Assembly (NCBI GenBank): GCA_934662525.1
Contig: CAKUKJ010000123.1
Span: 1-6,877, forward strand
Length of the DNA stretch: 6,877 nt
Reading direction: 5' to 3'
Origin: an uncultured Coriobacteriales bacterium
GTDB lineage: Bacteria > Actinomycetota > Coriobacteriia > Coriobacteriales > UMGS124
The position numbers and the translations under genes were made by a program. Position 1 is the first letter of the stretch. Every line of letters starts with the position of its first letter. The notes below the pieces were generated by a model. It was given only the letters and a program-made list of their open reading frames with translations, was not told where the DNA came from and made no database searches. This document shows, in pieces, positions 1 to 6,476 of this stretch.

Positions 1-428
1 CGCTTGGGCCGCGTGCCAAGCGTCTTGACATCCTCCGTCACAAAGTCCGTCTCGTAGGCAGAAAGCAGGCGGGTGCGACCCGAGGTGAACGCCATACCCG
101 TTGCGGCCGCGCTTTGGGGGTCCCCGAGCACCTCGTACGCATACTCGCGGCAGGTGAGAACCCGTACCTCGGCCGCGCCCTCAACGCCGCTCGCCGCAAG
201 CTTCGCCTGCATGCGCACCGCACTCGTGGGGTCGGCGCACAGCACGAGCACGTCGTCAGCCGCGACACCGCCTGCGAGCGCGGCCTTCACGCGGCCCACC
301 AGCTCGTCCATCACGTCGCCGGCATGTGCGCCCCGCACCAGGCACGCTCGTCCCTCGCGTACAAACGCCGGGCTCGACGGCCCGCCCATGCCCCACCAGC
401 GACGGCTCGCAAGCTGCTTCTTTTCCAT
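1..428 (-). CDS. UvrD/RecB-like helicase-related protein with degenerate Walker A, N-terminal part
   Basis: This gene starts inside the window (ATG at 428) and runs off the left edge, so only the first 142 residues are visible. The start is supported by GGGGAGG at 444-438, nine bases upstream; an out-of-frame ATG at 436 lies too close to that site. The layout resembles the N-terminus of superfamily I (UvrD/PcrA/RecB-type) helicases. A segment near residue 30 (CLVRGAHAGDVMDELVGRV) sits where the Walker A loop belongs. It is followed by DDVLVLCADPTSAVRMQAKL, resembling motif Ia, and by VRVLTCREYAYEVLG, resembling motif Ib. The usual GxGKT/S is absent, so ATP binding at this site looks lost. It follows the chaperone gene by 45 bases on the same strand and may be co-transcribed, but nothing ties it functionally to the molybdoenzyme. 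Family assignment is inference from remembered motifs; it could be an unrelated hypothetical protein. Confidence 0.55.
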   Translation of the reverse strand, partial: MEKKQLASRRWWGMGGPSSPAFVREGRACLVRGAHAGDVMDELVGRVKAALAGGVAADDVLVLCADPTSAVRMQAKLAASGVEGAAEVRVLTCREYAYEVLGDPQSAAATGMAFTSGRTRLLSAYETDFVTEDVKTLGTRPK

Positions 429-437
429 TCCCTCATG

Positions 438-444
438 CCTCCCC
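438..444 (-). promoter_or_regulatory. Ribosome binding site of the helicase-like gene
   Basis: GGGGAGG on the minus strand, nine bases before the ATG at 428. It decides between that ATG and the out-of-frame ATG at 436, which would leave a gap of only one base. Confidence 0.6.
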
Positions 445-473
445 TGGCAACGCACGCGCCTCACGACCTGGCG

Positions 474-1223
474 TTACTCCTGCTCCTCAGACGACACCAC
501 GCTGTTCAGAAACTCCCTGTCCTGCGCAAGCAGGCCGCGTGTGAGCAGCGCAAGCCCCTGGTAGAAATCCGTCTGGGCGATGCGCTCTATGTCCTTCACA
601 AGCAGCGGCGTCCAGGAGACGAGGTGGCGCAACAAAAACGCGCGCTGCTCATCGAGCAGCTCAAGCGCCCGCCCGTCGTCGCCGGCCTCAAGGGCCTCGC
701 GCGTGCGCCGGGCCATGACCTGCATGTACTCGAGCTCGAGGGCGATGTGGTCCTCCGGGTCCTCCCAGCTGGCGTCCACCTTCAGGCCGCCCTTGCGGTA
801 CACCTGGAGGATCTCGTCGCGCGCCTCCTGCATGAGCAGGCGCTTCTCCGAGGTGTAGACGCTCTCGAAGGGGTAGGCCGCCGCGTAGGCGTTGTTGCCG
901 TGGCCGATGAAGACGCGGGCGTAGTCGCGCGCCAGGTCGAGCAGCGCGTCGTCGCGATGGCTTGCACAATAGAGCGCGATGCGGCGGTACCCGGCGTCGA
1001 CGTCGTCGTTGCCCGTGCCGCAGGGAAACGACGCCTTGCACAGGCCATCGTAGAAGTCGGCGTCGACCTCCACCTTGTACATGCGGCTCAAAAGGCCGTA
1101 CATGTTCTCGCGCTGGGCGTTGAGCTCCACGAGCGCCGCGCGGTCCTCCTCGCTCAGCGCCGCGCCTGCCGTCGCATCCTGGGCCTCCGCGCCTTGCAGA
1201 GCCGCCTTCACTTCTTCAGCCAT
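474..1223 (-). CDS. TorD/DmsD-family molybdoenzyme maturation chaperone
   Basis: A cytoplasmic chaperone of 249 residues, within or slightly above the family's usual length. Proteins of this family bind the Tat signal and apoprotein of a DMSO-reductase-family catalytic subunit, so that the molybdenum cofactor is inserted before export. Family features visible here are a helical N-terminal half with DYARVFIG (residues 100-107), the block PFESVYTSEKRLLMQE (118-133), the signature EDPEDHIALELEYM (154-167; compare the TorD E-x-P-x-D-H-x-x-x-E motif), and FLLRHLVSW (196-204). There is no signal peptide or membrane segment. About 25 N-terminal residues are Ala/Glu-rich and probably flexible. The start at 1223 has GGAAGGG seven bases upstream; an overlapping ATG at 1230 is in another frame. 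It lies 48 bases after the preceding gene in the same operon as the molybdopterin catalytic subunit, its probable client. Family membership is clear; client identity is inferred from context. Confidence 0.93.
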   Translation of the reverse strand: MAEEVKAALQGAEAQDATAGAALSEEDRAALVELNAQRENMYGLLSRMYKVEVDADFYDGLCKASFPCGTGNDDVDAGYRRIALYCASHRDDALLDLARDYARVFIGHGNNAYAAAYPFESVYTSEKRLLMQEARDEILQVYRKGGLKVDASWEDPEDHIALELEYMQVMARRTREALEAGDDGRALELLDEQRAFLLRHLVSWTPLLVKDIERIAQTDFYQGLALLTRGLLAQDREFLNSVVSSEEQE

Positions 1224-1271
1224 CTTCCATCCCTTCCTCGAAATCCCCTGGGTCGTGCCGCCGTGCGGCCC

Positions 1272-2081
1272 TTATGCCTGCTTCTTTTCCAACCGCTCCA
1301 GCAACTTGCGGCCCACCTCGGTGATCTTCCAGGCGCCGTCCCACTCGATGGCGTCGTTGCGGTCGAGGTAGTCCATGAAGAATTGGGCCGTCTTCTTGGG
1401 ATACTCGAGCACGGGGTTGGTGTTGACCTGCATCTTTATCTCGTTGATGGATGCGCCGTCTCCCTCGCACATCCCCAAGATCTCGGCGAACACGTCCGTG
1501 TAGTCCACCTGCTCGTCGGTGATTTGAATGAGCGCGTCGAGCGGATCGTTGGATTCGATCGCCTCCAGGCCCTCGGGGGTCGTCTTCCACATCGCCTCGG
1601 GGGGCTGGGTCGGGCGCAGGTACTTCTTGCCGTCCTCCTCGACCTCCTCGAGCTTGGGCTCGACTTCCCCGTAAAGCTCGCCGTCAAGCGTCAGCTTCTC
1701 AAGCGCGCCGGCCTCCTCGAGCATCGTGCGGAAGCTTGCGGCGTTGAACACGCAGTGCCTTTTGGCGCGCAGCCCCTCCACGACGCCCTCTATGTCCTCG
1801 GCGCGCTTGGGCTCGCGGCAGGCCTGCAGAATGTCGATGAGCCAGCGCTTGTACGGCGGCATGTCCGCAAAGAGCTGCTCGATGCGCTCACGGGCGGGAA
1901 CCTCCCGGGCCGGCTCGCCCTGCCCGGCGGCCGCCTCCTCAGGCGTGCCGATATAGCCGAACGTCTCGGCCTTCTCGTCGGCGTCCTTCTCCTCCTCGAC
2001 GTCGAGCGGGTCGTACTCGCAGCCCTCCTCGAACATCGCAAGCTCGTCGCCGTCAAGCATGTCGTCTGTACGTTCAGTCAT
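1272..2081 (-). CDS. Acidic protein of unknown function with two winged-helix-like modules
   Basis: I do not recognise a named family. The protein is 269 residues with the start at 2081 (MTERTDDM), chosen because AAGGG at 2095-2091 is nine bases upstream; the in-frame ATG at 2090 touches that site, and the frame extends open to 2234 without a better start. Residues 1-60 are very acidic and low in complexity. Two modules follow, about 62-177 and 180-267, which look like diverged copies. Each has a helix with Y-x6-IL-x2-C, then a second helix, then an F-x2-(M)L/YL...A-(L/I)E segment, and each ends in a wing-like strand, AMWKTTPEGLEAIES in the first and GAWKITEVGRKLLER in the second. That pattern suggests tandem winged-helix folds used for DNA or protein contacts. 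There is no signal peptide, membrane segment or metal-binding cysteine cluster. It lies between the enzyme genes and the chaperone gene, so a role in regulating or assembling the enzyme is plausible but unproven. Confidence 0.82.
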   Translation of the reverse strand: MTERTDDMLDGDELAMFEEGCEYDPLDVEEEKDADEKAETFGYIGTPEEAAAGQGEPAREVPARERIEQLFADMPPYKRWLIDILQACREPKRAEDIEGVVEGLRAKRHCVFNAASFRTMLEEAGALEKLTLDGELYGEVEPKLEEVEEDGKKYLRPTQPPEAMWKTTPEGLEAIESNDPLDALIQITDEQVDYTDVFAEILGMCEGDGASINEIKMQVNTNPVLEYPKKTAQFFMDYLDRNDAIEWDGAWKITEVGRKLLERLEKKQA

Positions 2082-2106
2082 ATCGTCCATCCCTTTTCCG
2101 TGAGAC

Positions 2107-2152
2107 CCGGCGGGGCCGCCTGACGGGCATGCCCGCAAAGCGGCCCCGCCGG
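2107..2152. repeat. 13-bp perfect inverted repeat with nested palindrome
   Basis: The arm CCGGCGGGGCCGC (2107-2119) is exactly complementary to GCGGCCCCGCCGG (2140-2152). The 20-base loop itself contains the 12-base palindrome CGGGCATGCCCG (2124-2135). As RNA this would form a very stable GC stem ending about 26 bases before the start codon of the downstream minus-strand gene. No T-run follows on either strand, so it is not a canonical intrinsic terminator. Confidence 0.85.
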
Positions 2153-2159
2153 TATGGGT

Positions 2160-2198
2160 GGCGGCGCGCAGGCGCATATCCTGCGCACGCGCGCCGCC
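2160..2198. repeat. 10-bp inverted repeat with inner 5-bp stem
   Basis: GGCGGCGCGC (2160-2169) pairs perfectly with GCGCGCCGCC (2189-2198). Inside, GCGCA (2172-2176) pairs with TGCGC (2182-2186), leaving a small asymmetric internal loop. It lies only seven bases from the 13-bp repeat. Confidence 0.8.
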
Positions 2199-2212
2199 CT
2201 GAGGGCCCATAA

Positions 2213-2250
2213 CGGCCGGGCATATGCGAGCCAACGCACACGCCCGGCCG
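2213..2250. repeat. 9-bp perfect inverted repeat, 20-base spacer
   Basis: CGGCCGGGC (2213-2221) pairs perfectly with GCCCGGCCG (2242-2250). It is the third long inverted repeat in the same spacer. Confidence 0.75.
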
Positions 2251-2328
2251 ACGTTTACACTTGCATACCTACATATCCGCGCATCCGCATATCACTGCAT
2301 TAGCGCGGCAAAGCCAGACAACACCCCT

Positions 2329-3075
2329 TTACACCAGGGGCTTTGCCTCCTCGCGGGTCTTCGTGGGGGCCGTGGGGTCGAAGAAGTACTCCGGGTCGGT
2401 CTGCCACTTCACGCCACGCAGGATATAGGCGAAGCTCGGGTCGTTGCCCGAGTCGCTCATATGGTAGACCTCGTCGTCGCTGTACTCGTTGATGGCGTCG
2501 ACGAGCTTTGCGCGGCTGGTGACGTTGGCGCCATAGTCCACCGGGTTGAGCTTCTTGAAGTCGTCGCCCGAGGACACGTCGATGGGCGCGGGGCCCTCGA
2601 ACGACTCGATGCCCTCGTCGAGGTCGCCGAAGTAGCGGGCGCGACCGCCGCACTGCGCCACGCAGCTGGGGAGCAGGCCCTCGTCGACGCGGTCGGCGCA
2701 CAGGTTGCACTTCTGCACCACGTTGAGGTCGGCGTCGAGGTAGCGCACGCCGTAGGGGCAGGCCGGCACGCAGGCCTGGCAGCCGATGCACTGGTCCTTG
2801 TCGATGACCACGATACCGTCATCGCGCTTGTAGGTGGCACCGGTGGGGCAGACGCTCACGCACTCGGGGTTGGCGCAGTGCTGGCACGAAAGCGGCAGGA
2901 AGTACATCTCCACGTTGGGGAACTGGCCGCCCTCCTCCTTGGGCACGGGGCCCATGCGCACGACCTTATTCCAGTAGCTGCCGATCGGCACGTCGTTCTG
3001 CACCTTGCAGGCCACCGAGCAGGCAAGGCAGCCGACGCAACGGTTCAGGTCCGTTATGATCGCTTTGCGGCTCAT
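2329..3075 (-). CDS. DmsB/PsrB-type 4x[4Fe-4S] electron-transfer subunit
   Basis: The iron-sulfur partner of the molybdoenzyme, 248 residues. It carries electrons between a donor and the catalytic subunit. Sixteen cysteines form four ferredoxin-type groups: C13/16/19/23, C64/67/72/76 (CQHCANPECVSVC), C96/99/102/106 (CIGCQACVPAC) and C123/126/138/142. This fits four [4Fe-4S] clusters, as in DmsB, PsrB and NrfC-like proteins. The C-terminal 100 residues hold no cysteine and no membrane segment. There is no signal peptide, so by family precedent it would be exported with the Tat-tagged catalytic subunit. The ATG overlaps the catalytic gene's TGA as ATGA, and the nearest purine-rich site (AAAGGA) is 13 bases away, so translation is probably coupled. 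Length and cysteine pattern are normal for the family. Function as the electron-transfer subunit is very likely; the electron donor is unknown. Confidence 0.96.
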   Translation of the reverse strand: MSRKAIITDLNRCVGCLACSVACKVQNDVPIGSYWNKVVRMGPVPKEEGGQFPNVEMYFLPLSCQHCANPECVSVCPTGATYKRDDGIVVIDKDQCIGCQACVPACPYGVRYLDADLNVVQKCNLCADRVDEGLLPSCVAQCGGRARYFGDLDEGIESFEGPAPIDVSSGDDFKKLNPVDYGANVTSRAKLVDAINEYSDDEVYHMSDSGNDPSFAYILRGVKWQTDPEYFFDPTAPTKTREEAKPLV

Positions 3076-6000
3076 AGCTGCACACCGTTCCTTTCAGCGT
3101 AGTTCTTCTGGCTATCCTCGTCGTCGTACACAGGCAGCCATTCCTTCAAGCGCGGGTCGTCGGAGGTGTAGATCATCTCAGTGCCGTCCACATCGCAGGG
3201 CACGGGGTTGCCGTTGGGCGAGTTGTCCGCCGTGGCCTTGTAGATGTTGACGTTGTAGGCACGCGCGTAGCTCGAGCCGCAGATGGGGTCGCGCAGGTCC
3301 TTGTTCACGAGCGTGTTCACGTTCACGAGGTCGAGGCCCTTCGTGGCGCCGTGGAACTCAGGCATCCACCACTGGTGCTCGCAGTTGATAGTGCCGGGAC
3401 GGATGCCGTAGTACAGGTCGGCGACCTGGCGGATCTTGTGGCGCGGGCTCTCGATCCACACCCAGTCGCCCTGCTCGATGCCCAGCTCGGCGGCGTCGGC
3501 GGGGTTTATCTCCACGCGCGGCGCGGGCCACAGCTCGCGGCACCAGGGCAGCTGCCTGTGCTCGGAGTGGAAGTACACCGGGATGCGGCGGCCGGTCGTC
3601 ATGATGTAGGGGTAATCCTGCACATACTCCGGGTTGGCCACGGGGCCCTCGGGCGGCTCGGTGTAGGTCGGCAGCGTGAACGGGCCGATCTTGTCGAACT
3701 TGTCGCCGCTCTTGGAGTCGGGTAGCGAGTAGTGGTCGATGTCCTGGCCGTAGAAGGGGTGCTCGGCCGAGTGCACGGTCTCCAGCTTGGTGCACCAGAT
3801 CTCCTGCTTCTTGGTGGGCGTGCCCAGGCCGGGGGCGCCGAACTCCACGCCGCCGCCGCCGATGTCCTGCGAGGCCACCTTGACGCCGGTCTCGTAACGG
3901 CGGTAGGTGCCCCAGGTGTCGGGCTGCAGCTTCTTGCAGTCCTGCATGCCCTGCTCCTGGAAGTAGTTCTTGAACTGCTCCCAAGGCGAGTCGCCGGGGT
4001 AGTCCTTGATGAGGGGCTCGTACTTGGCCACGGCCGCGTCGAGGTCCTTCACGGAGTCGGGCCACCTGTCCTCGTCGGTCTCCCCGCTCGGGTGCCACGG
4101 GATGCCGCAGGCCTTGGCGAGCTGGATGATGATGTCGACGTCGAACCAGGTCTCGGCCAGGGGCTCGACCGTCTTGCAGTGGCAGCCCTCATGGCCGCCG
4201 CAGCCCTGGGAGGTACGCACGCAGTCGACCTCGAGCCAGTGGCGCACGGGCAGCAGGATGTCGGCGAGCTGGGAGGTGGGAGTGTGCCACAGGTCCAGGT
4301 CGAGGAAGAAGTCGAGCTGCTTGAGGCCGTCCCAGGCGTACAGGGCGTTGGACATGTTCATGACGTCGCCCGACTGGCAGATGCCCATATAGATGGGGTA
4401 CTGTGCGCGCTCCGAGCGGTTGCAGCAGTCCCAAATCGCCGTGGAGTCGCCCCAGATGCCCAGGTCGGGCAGCATCGGGATGTCGTTGACGCCGGCGATG
4501 TTGGCCCACTTGTCCACTGCCTCGGGGCCGGCGAACGGGAAGATGGCGAGCTCGGCGCCCATGTCGAACTCTTCCATGCCGATGGGGCCCTGCGTCTGGC
4601 CGCGGTTGCCGCCGGGGGTGTCAAAGTTGCCCGTGAGGCCCACGATGGCGTCGATGGCGCGGGCGCACTGCACCGAGTTGCAGGAGTGCTCGATGGCGAG
4701 CATGTACTGGATGCCGCCGTTGCCGTAGCCCGTCTCGGGGTGCAGCGGGGTGGCGTAGGTCGTGGCGGCCTCCACGATGAGGTCGGCGTCGACGCCCGTG
4801 ATCTCGGCGACGGTGTCGGGGTCGTAGTCGTTGAGGTGGTCTACGAAGTAGTCCCACACGGGCCTGGCCGTGACCGTCGTGCCGTCCTTGAGCGTGACCT
4901 TAATCTGGCCGCACTCGTAGTCAGGGTCGATGAGCGGGTCGCAGCGGGAGAAGTCGGTCTTCTGCACCACGTAGCCACGGTCTACGCCGGCGGGGGCGTT
5001 GGGCAGGTCGGGCACGAAGCCGTCCATCTCATGCGTGCTCTCCTTGATGTCGAGGGGAGCCTCACCCTGCCAGTATCCCGTGGAGGCATCGCACCACACG
5101 AGGTCGCCGCTGATCTTGTCGCGCACCATGAAGCGGGTGTCGGAGCCGCCCTCGACGATGTCGCTTTCCTTGAGCAGCTTCGTCATGAGGGGGTCGCCGT
5201 TGAAGCGCGAGCCGGCCGAGGTGGCCGTGGGGTCCATGTCCTCCACCACAAGGTAGGGCAGGTCGGTCCAGCGCTTGACCCACATCTCGTCGTAGAGCTT
5301 GCTGTTCACGATGACGTTGAGCCAGCCCAGGGCCATGGCGGCGTCGGTGCCGGGGCGCAGGGGCAGCCAGATGTCGGCCTCCTTGCCCAGGTTGGTCATG
5401 CGCGGGTCGACAATGATGAACTTCTCTGCCTTCGAGGCGGCGTCGACCATCGTGCGGCACGAGTCGTCGTAGTTGGAGAGCTCGGCGCCGCCGCCCCACA
5501 CGACCAAGACGGGAGCGCGGTCGACCGTGGCGTTCCACGAGTAGGCGCGGTTGGACTGCAGCGAGGTACCCACGTGGCGCGGGCCCTTGCAGATCTGGTA
5601 GGCCTGGTCGGTGTTCACCGAGTCAAGGATGCCCGTGAGGCCCAGGGCGCTCGCCATGCAGTAGATGCGCGAGGTGCCGCACATGGTGAGGGCAGCGTTT
5701 GAGCCGCGCTGGGCCTTGATCTCGTTGATCTTCTCAGCGGAGGTCTGCAGGGCCTCGTCCCAGGAGATGCGCACCCAGCCGGGATCGTCCTCACCCTTGG
5801 GGTTCGTGCGCTTAAGCGGGTAACGCAGGCGGTCGGGGTGGTAGCAGGCTTGCAGCGAGGCCTGGCTCTTCGAGCAGCAGTTGCCCGAGGAGGCCATGGA
5901 CGACTCGTCGCCCTCGACCTTCACGGCGCGGCCGTTCTCCACGGTGACCCACACCGCGCACTCCATCTTGCCGCAGCCGCGGCACATGGTGCGGATGCGC

Positions 6001-6164
6001 TTGGTGGTGCCGTCGTTCTCAGGCACCGAGCCGGAATTGTGCGTCTCGGCAAGGGCCGGTGCCGCCTTGCCGCCGGCCACGACCAAGCCTGCGGCCGCAG
6101 CCAAGCCCACAAACGAGCGTCGTGACACGTCGGTGTTGAGCGACCACTTCAATTCGCGTTCCAC
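3072..6164 (-). CDS. Tat-exported molybdopterin (bis-MGD) oxidoreductase catalytic subunit
   Basis: DMSO-reductase-superfamily catalytic subunit, 1030 residues from a GTG at 6164 chosen for its strong AGGGAGGA site six bases upstream (6178-6171) and because it places a Tat signal at the N-terminus. The signal has SRRSFVG (twin arginines 15-16), an Ala/Gly-rich hydrophobic stretch and a likely cut after ALA39. A [4Fe-4S] site follows: C61, C64, C69 and probably C97, with K99 in the usual Cys-x-Lys position. C192 in ICKGPRH is a candidate molybdenum ligand. GNFDTPGGNRG (512-522) is a typical cofactor-binding motif. The C-terminal molybdopterin-dinucleotide-binding domain starts near 852 (YIMTTGRRIPVYFHSEHRQ). 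At 1030 residues it is longer than DmsA or PsrA and closer to the catechol dehydroxylases of gut Eggerthellaceae as I remember them. The substrate is unknown; reductive dehydroxylation or another anaerobic reduction are options. The residue after C64 is Gly, not the Asp of acetylene hydratase, which argues against a hydratase. Confidence 0.95.
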   Translation of the reverse strand: MERELKWSLNTDVSRRSFVGLAAAAGLVVAGGKAAPALAETHNSGSVPENDGTTKRIRTMCRGCGKMECAVWVTVENGRAVKVEGDESSMASSGNCCSKSQASLQACYHPDRLRYPLKRTNPKGEDDPGWVRISWDEALQTSAEKINEIKAQRGSNAALTMCGTSRIYCMASALGLTGILDSVNTDQAYQICKGPRHVGTSLQSNRAYSWNATVDRAPVLVVWGGGAELSNYDDSCRTMVDAASKAEKFIIVDPRMTNLGKEADIWLPLRPGTDAAMALGWLNVIVNSKLYDEMWVKRWTDLPYLVVEDMDPTATSAGSRFNGDPLMTKLLKESDIVEGGSDTRFMVRDKISGDLVWCDASTGYWQGEAPLDIKESTHEMDGFVPDLPNAPAGVDRGYVVQKTDFSRCDPLIDPDYECGQIKVTLKDGTTVTARPVWDYFVDHLNDYDPDTVAEITGVDADLIVEAATTYATPLHPETGYGNGGIQYMLAIEHSCNSVQCARAIDAIVGLTGNFDTPGGNRGQTQGPIGMEEFDMGAELAIFPFAGPEAVDKWANIAGVNDIPMLPDLGIWGDSTAIWDCCNRSERAQYPIYMGICQSGDVMNMSNALYAWDGLKQLDFFLDLDLWHTPTSQLADILLPVRHWLEVDCVRTSQGCGGHEGCHCKTVEPLAETWFDVDIIIQLAKACGIPWHPSGETDEDRWPDSVKDLDAAVAKYEPLIKDYPGDSPWEQFKNYFQEQGMQDCKKLQPDTWGTYRRYETGVKVASQDIGGGGVEFGAPGLGTPTKKQEIWCTKLETVHSAEHPFYGQDIDHYSLPDSKSGDKFDKIGPFTLPTYTEPPEGPVANPEYVQDYPYIMTTGRRIPVYFHSEHRQLPWCRELWPAPRVEINPADAAELGIEQGDWVWIESPRHKIRQVADLYYGIRPGTINCEHQWWMPEFHGATKGLDLVNVNTLVNKDLRDPICGSSYARAYNVNIYKATADNSPNGNPVPCDVDGTEMIYTSDDPRLKEWLPVYDDEDSQKNYAERNGVQL

Positions 6165-6170
6165 AGTGAT

Positions 6171-6178
6171 TCCTCCCT
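6171..6178 (-). promoter_or_regulatory. Strong ribosome binding site setting the GTG start of the catalytic subunit
   Basis: AGGGAGGA on the minus strand, six bases before GTG at 6164. The open frame continues upstream to an ATG at 6359, but the extra 65 residues are Arg/Gly-rich, would precede the Tat signal, and have no comparable binding site. Confidence 0.85.
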
Positions 6179-6274
6179 CTTCTTTCACTTGCTTGCATGC
6201 ATCTCCCGAAGAGACTTCCGCGAAGGCGGCTACGCGCTGGAAACCTCTGCGGGCACAGCCTTGCATCACGTCTT

Positions 6275-6296
6275 CGGGCGCATCCCCATGCGCCCG
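6275..6296 (-). other. 9-bp perfect hairpin with 4-base loop in the presumed operon leader
   Basis: CGGGCGCAT (6275-6283) pairs perfectly with ATGCGCCCG (6288-6296) around CCCC, which reads GGGG in the minus-strand RNA. It lies about 110 bases upstream of the catalytic subunit's GTG. With no T-run after it, it is more likely an RNA structural element, or an operator, than a terminator. Confidence 0.65.
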
Positions 6297-6396
6297 CGAC
6301 GTCACCTCCCCGTGCCGCCCGATACCGTAGATTGTGCGTTTGCGGCCACAAAAGCGCATCGACCCGCCTTGGGTATGAATTTCCAGGCCAAAAAGG

Positions 6397-6416
6397 TGAG
6401 GTAGTTTTCTACCTCA
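6397..6416. promoter_or_regulatory. Candidate operator: 8-4-8 palindrome
   Basis: TGAGGTAG (6397-6404) and CTACCTCA (6409-6416) are perfect inverted repeats around TTTT, in the low-GC core of the divergent region. Size and symmetry fit a dimeric helix-turn-helix regulator such as LuxR or TetR type. The minus-strand operon start codon lies 233 bases away. Confidence 0.65.
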
Positions 6417-6476
6417 GTTTGTGGTATATGCAACATGGCTTGCCGCAAAACACCAGGTCGCGCGAAGGCATACGCG

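Larger units (their letters stand above)
2082..2328. other. Mid-operon intergenic spacer rich in inverted repeats
   Basis: A 247-base gap without a convincing gene separates the electron-transfer subunit from the next minus-strand gene, much longer than the other gaps in this operon (4-base overlap, 48 and 45 bases). It contains three long perfect inverted repeats, listed separately, and three copies of CATATC (2175-2180, 2272-2277, 2288-2293) plus CATATG at 2221-2226. I see no convincing promoter and no hairpin followed by a T-run on the minus strand. It may hold a processing or stability element, or an internal promoter. Confidence 0.6.

Noticed and set aside
1257..1269. Short hairpin GCCGC-CGT-GCGGC between the winged-helix and chaperone genes
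   Set aside because: Five base pairs in GC-rich sequence are expected by chance, and there is no T-run.
114..2123. Very long plus-strand open frame (669 codons) opposite the chaperone and winged-helix genes
   Set aside because: It is antisense to two well-supported genes, has a Leu/Val/Arg/His-rich composition without domains, and arises because GC-rich codon bias removes stop codons from the opposite strand.
2082..2234. Extension of the winged-helix protein to an ATG at 2234
   Set aside because: The added sequence encodes the inverted repeats, is Gly/Ala/Arg-rich, and has no binding site as well placed as AAGGG at 2095-2091.
2324..2340. Hairpin CCCCT/AGGGG across the stop codon of the iron-sulfur subunit as a terminator
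   Set aside because: The stem is only five base pairs and no T-run follows on the minus strand.
3732..5702. Plus-strand open frame (656 codons) opposite the catalytic subunit
   Set aside because: The translation is Val/Gly/Ala/His-rich with no recognisable domain, and the minus strand encodes a clear molybdoenzyme with conserved motifs.
6165..6359. N-terminal extension of the catalytic subunit from an ATG at 6359
   Set aside because: It would put 65 residues before the Tat signal, and the GTG at 6164 has a far better ribosome binding site.
6181..6396. Moco riboswitch in the operon leader
   Set aside because: The leader is structured and the operon uses molybdenum cofactor, but I could not recognise the motif's conserved core by eye. 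It needs a covariance search.
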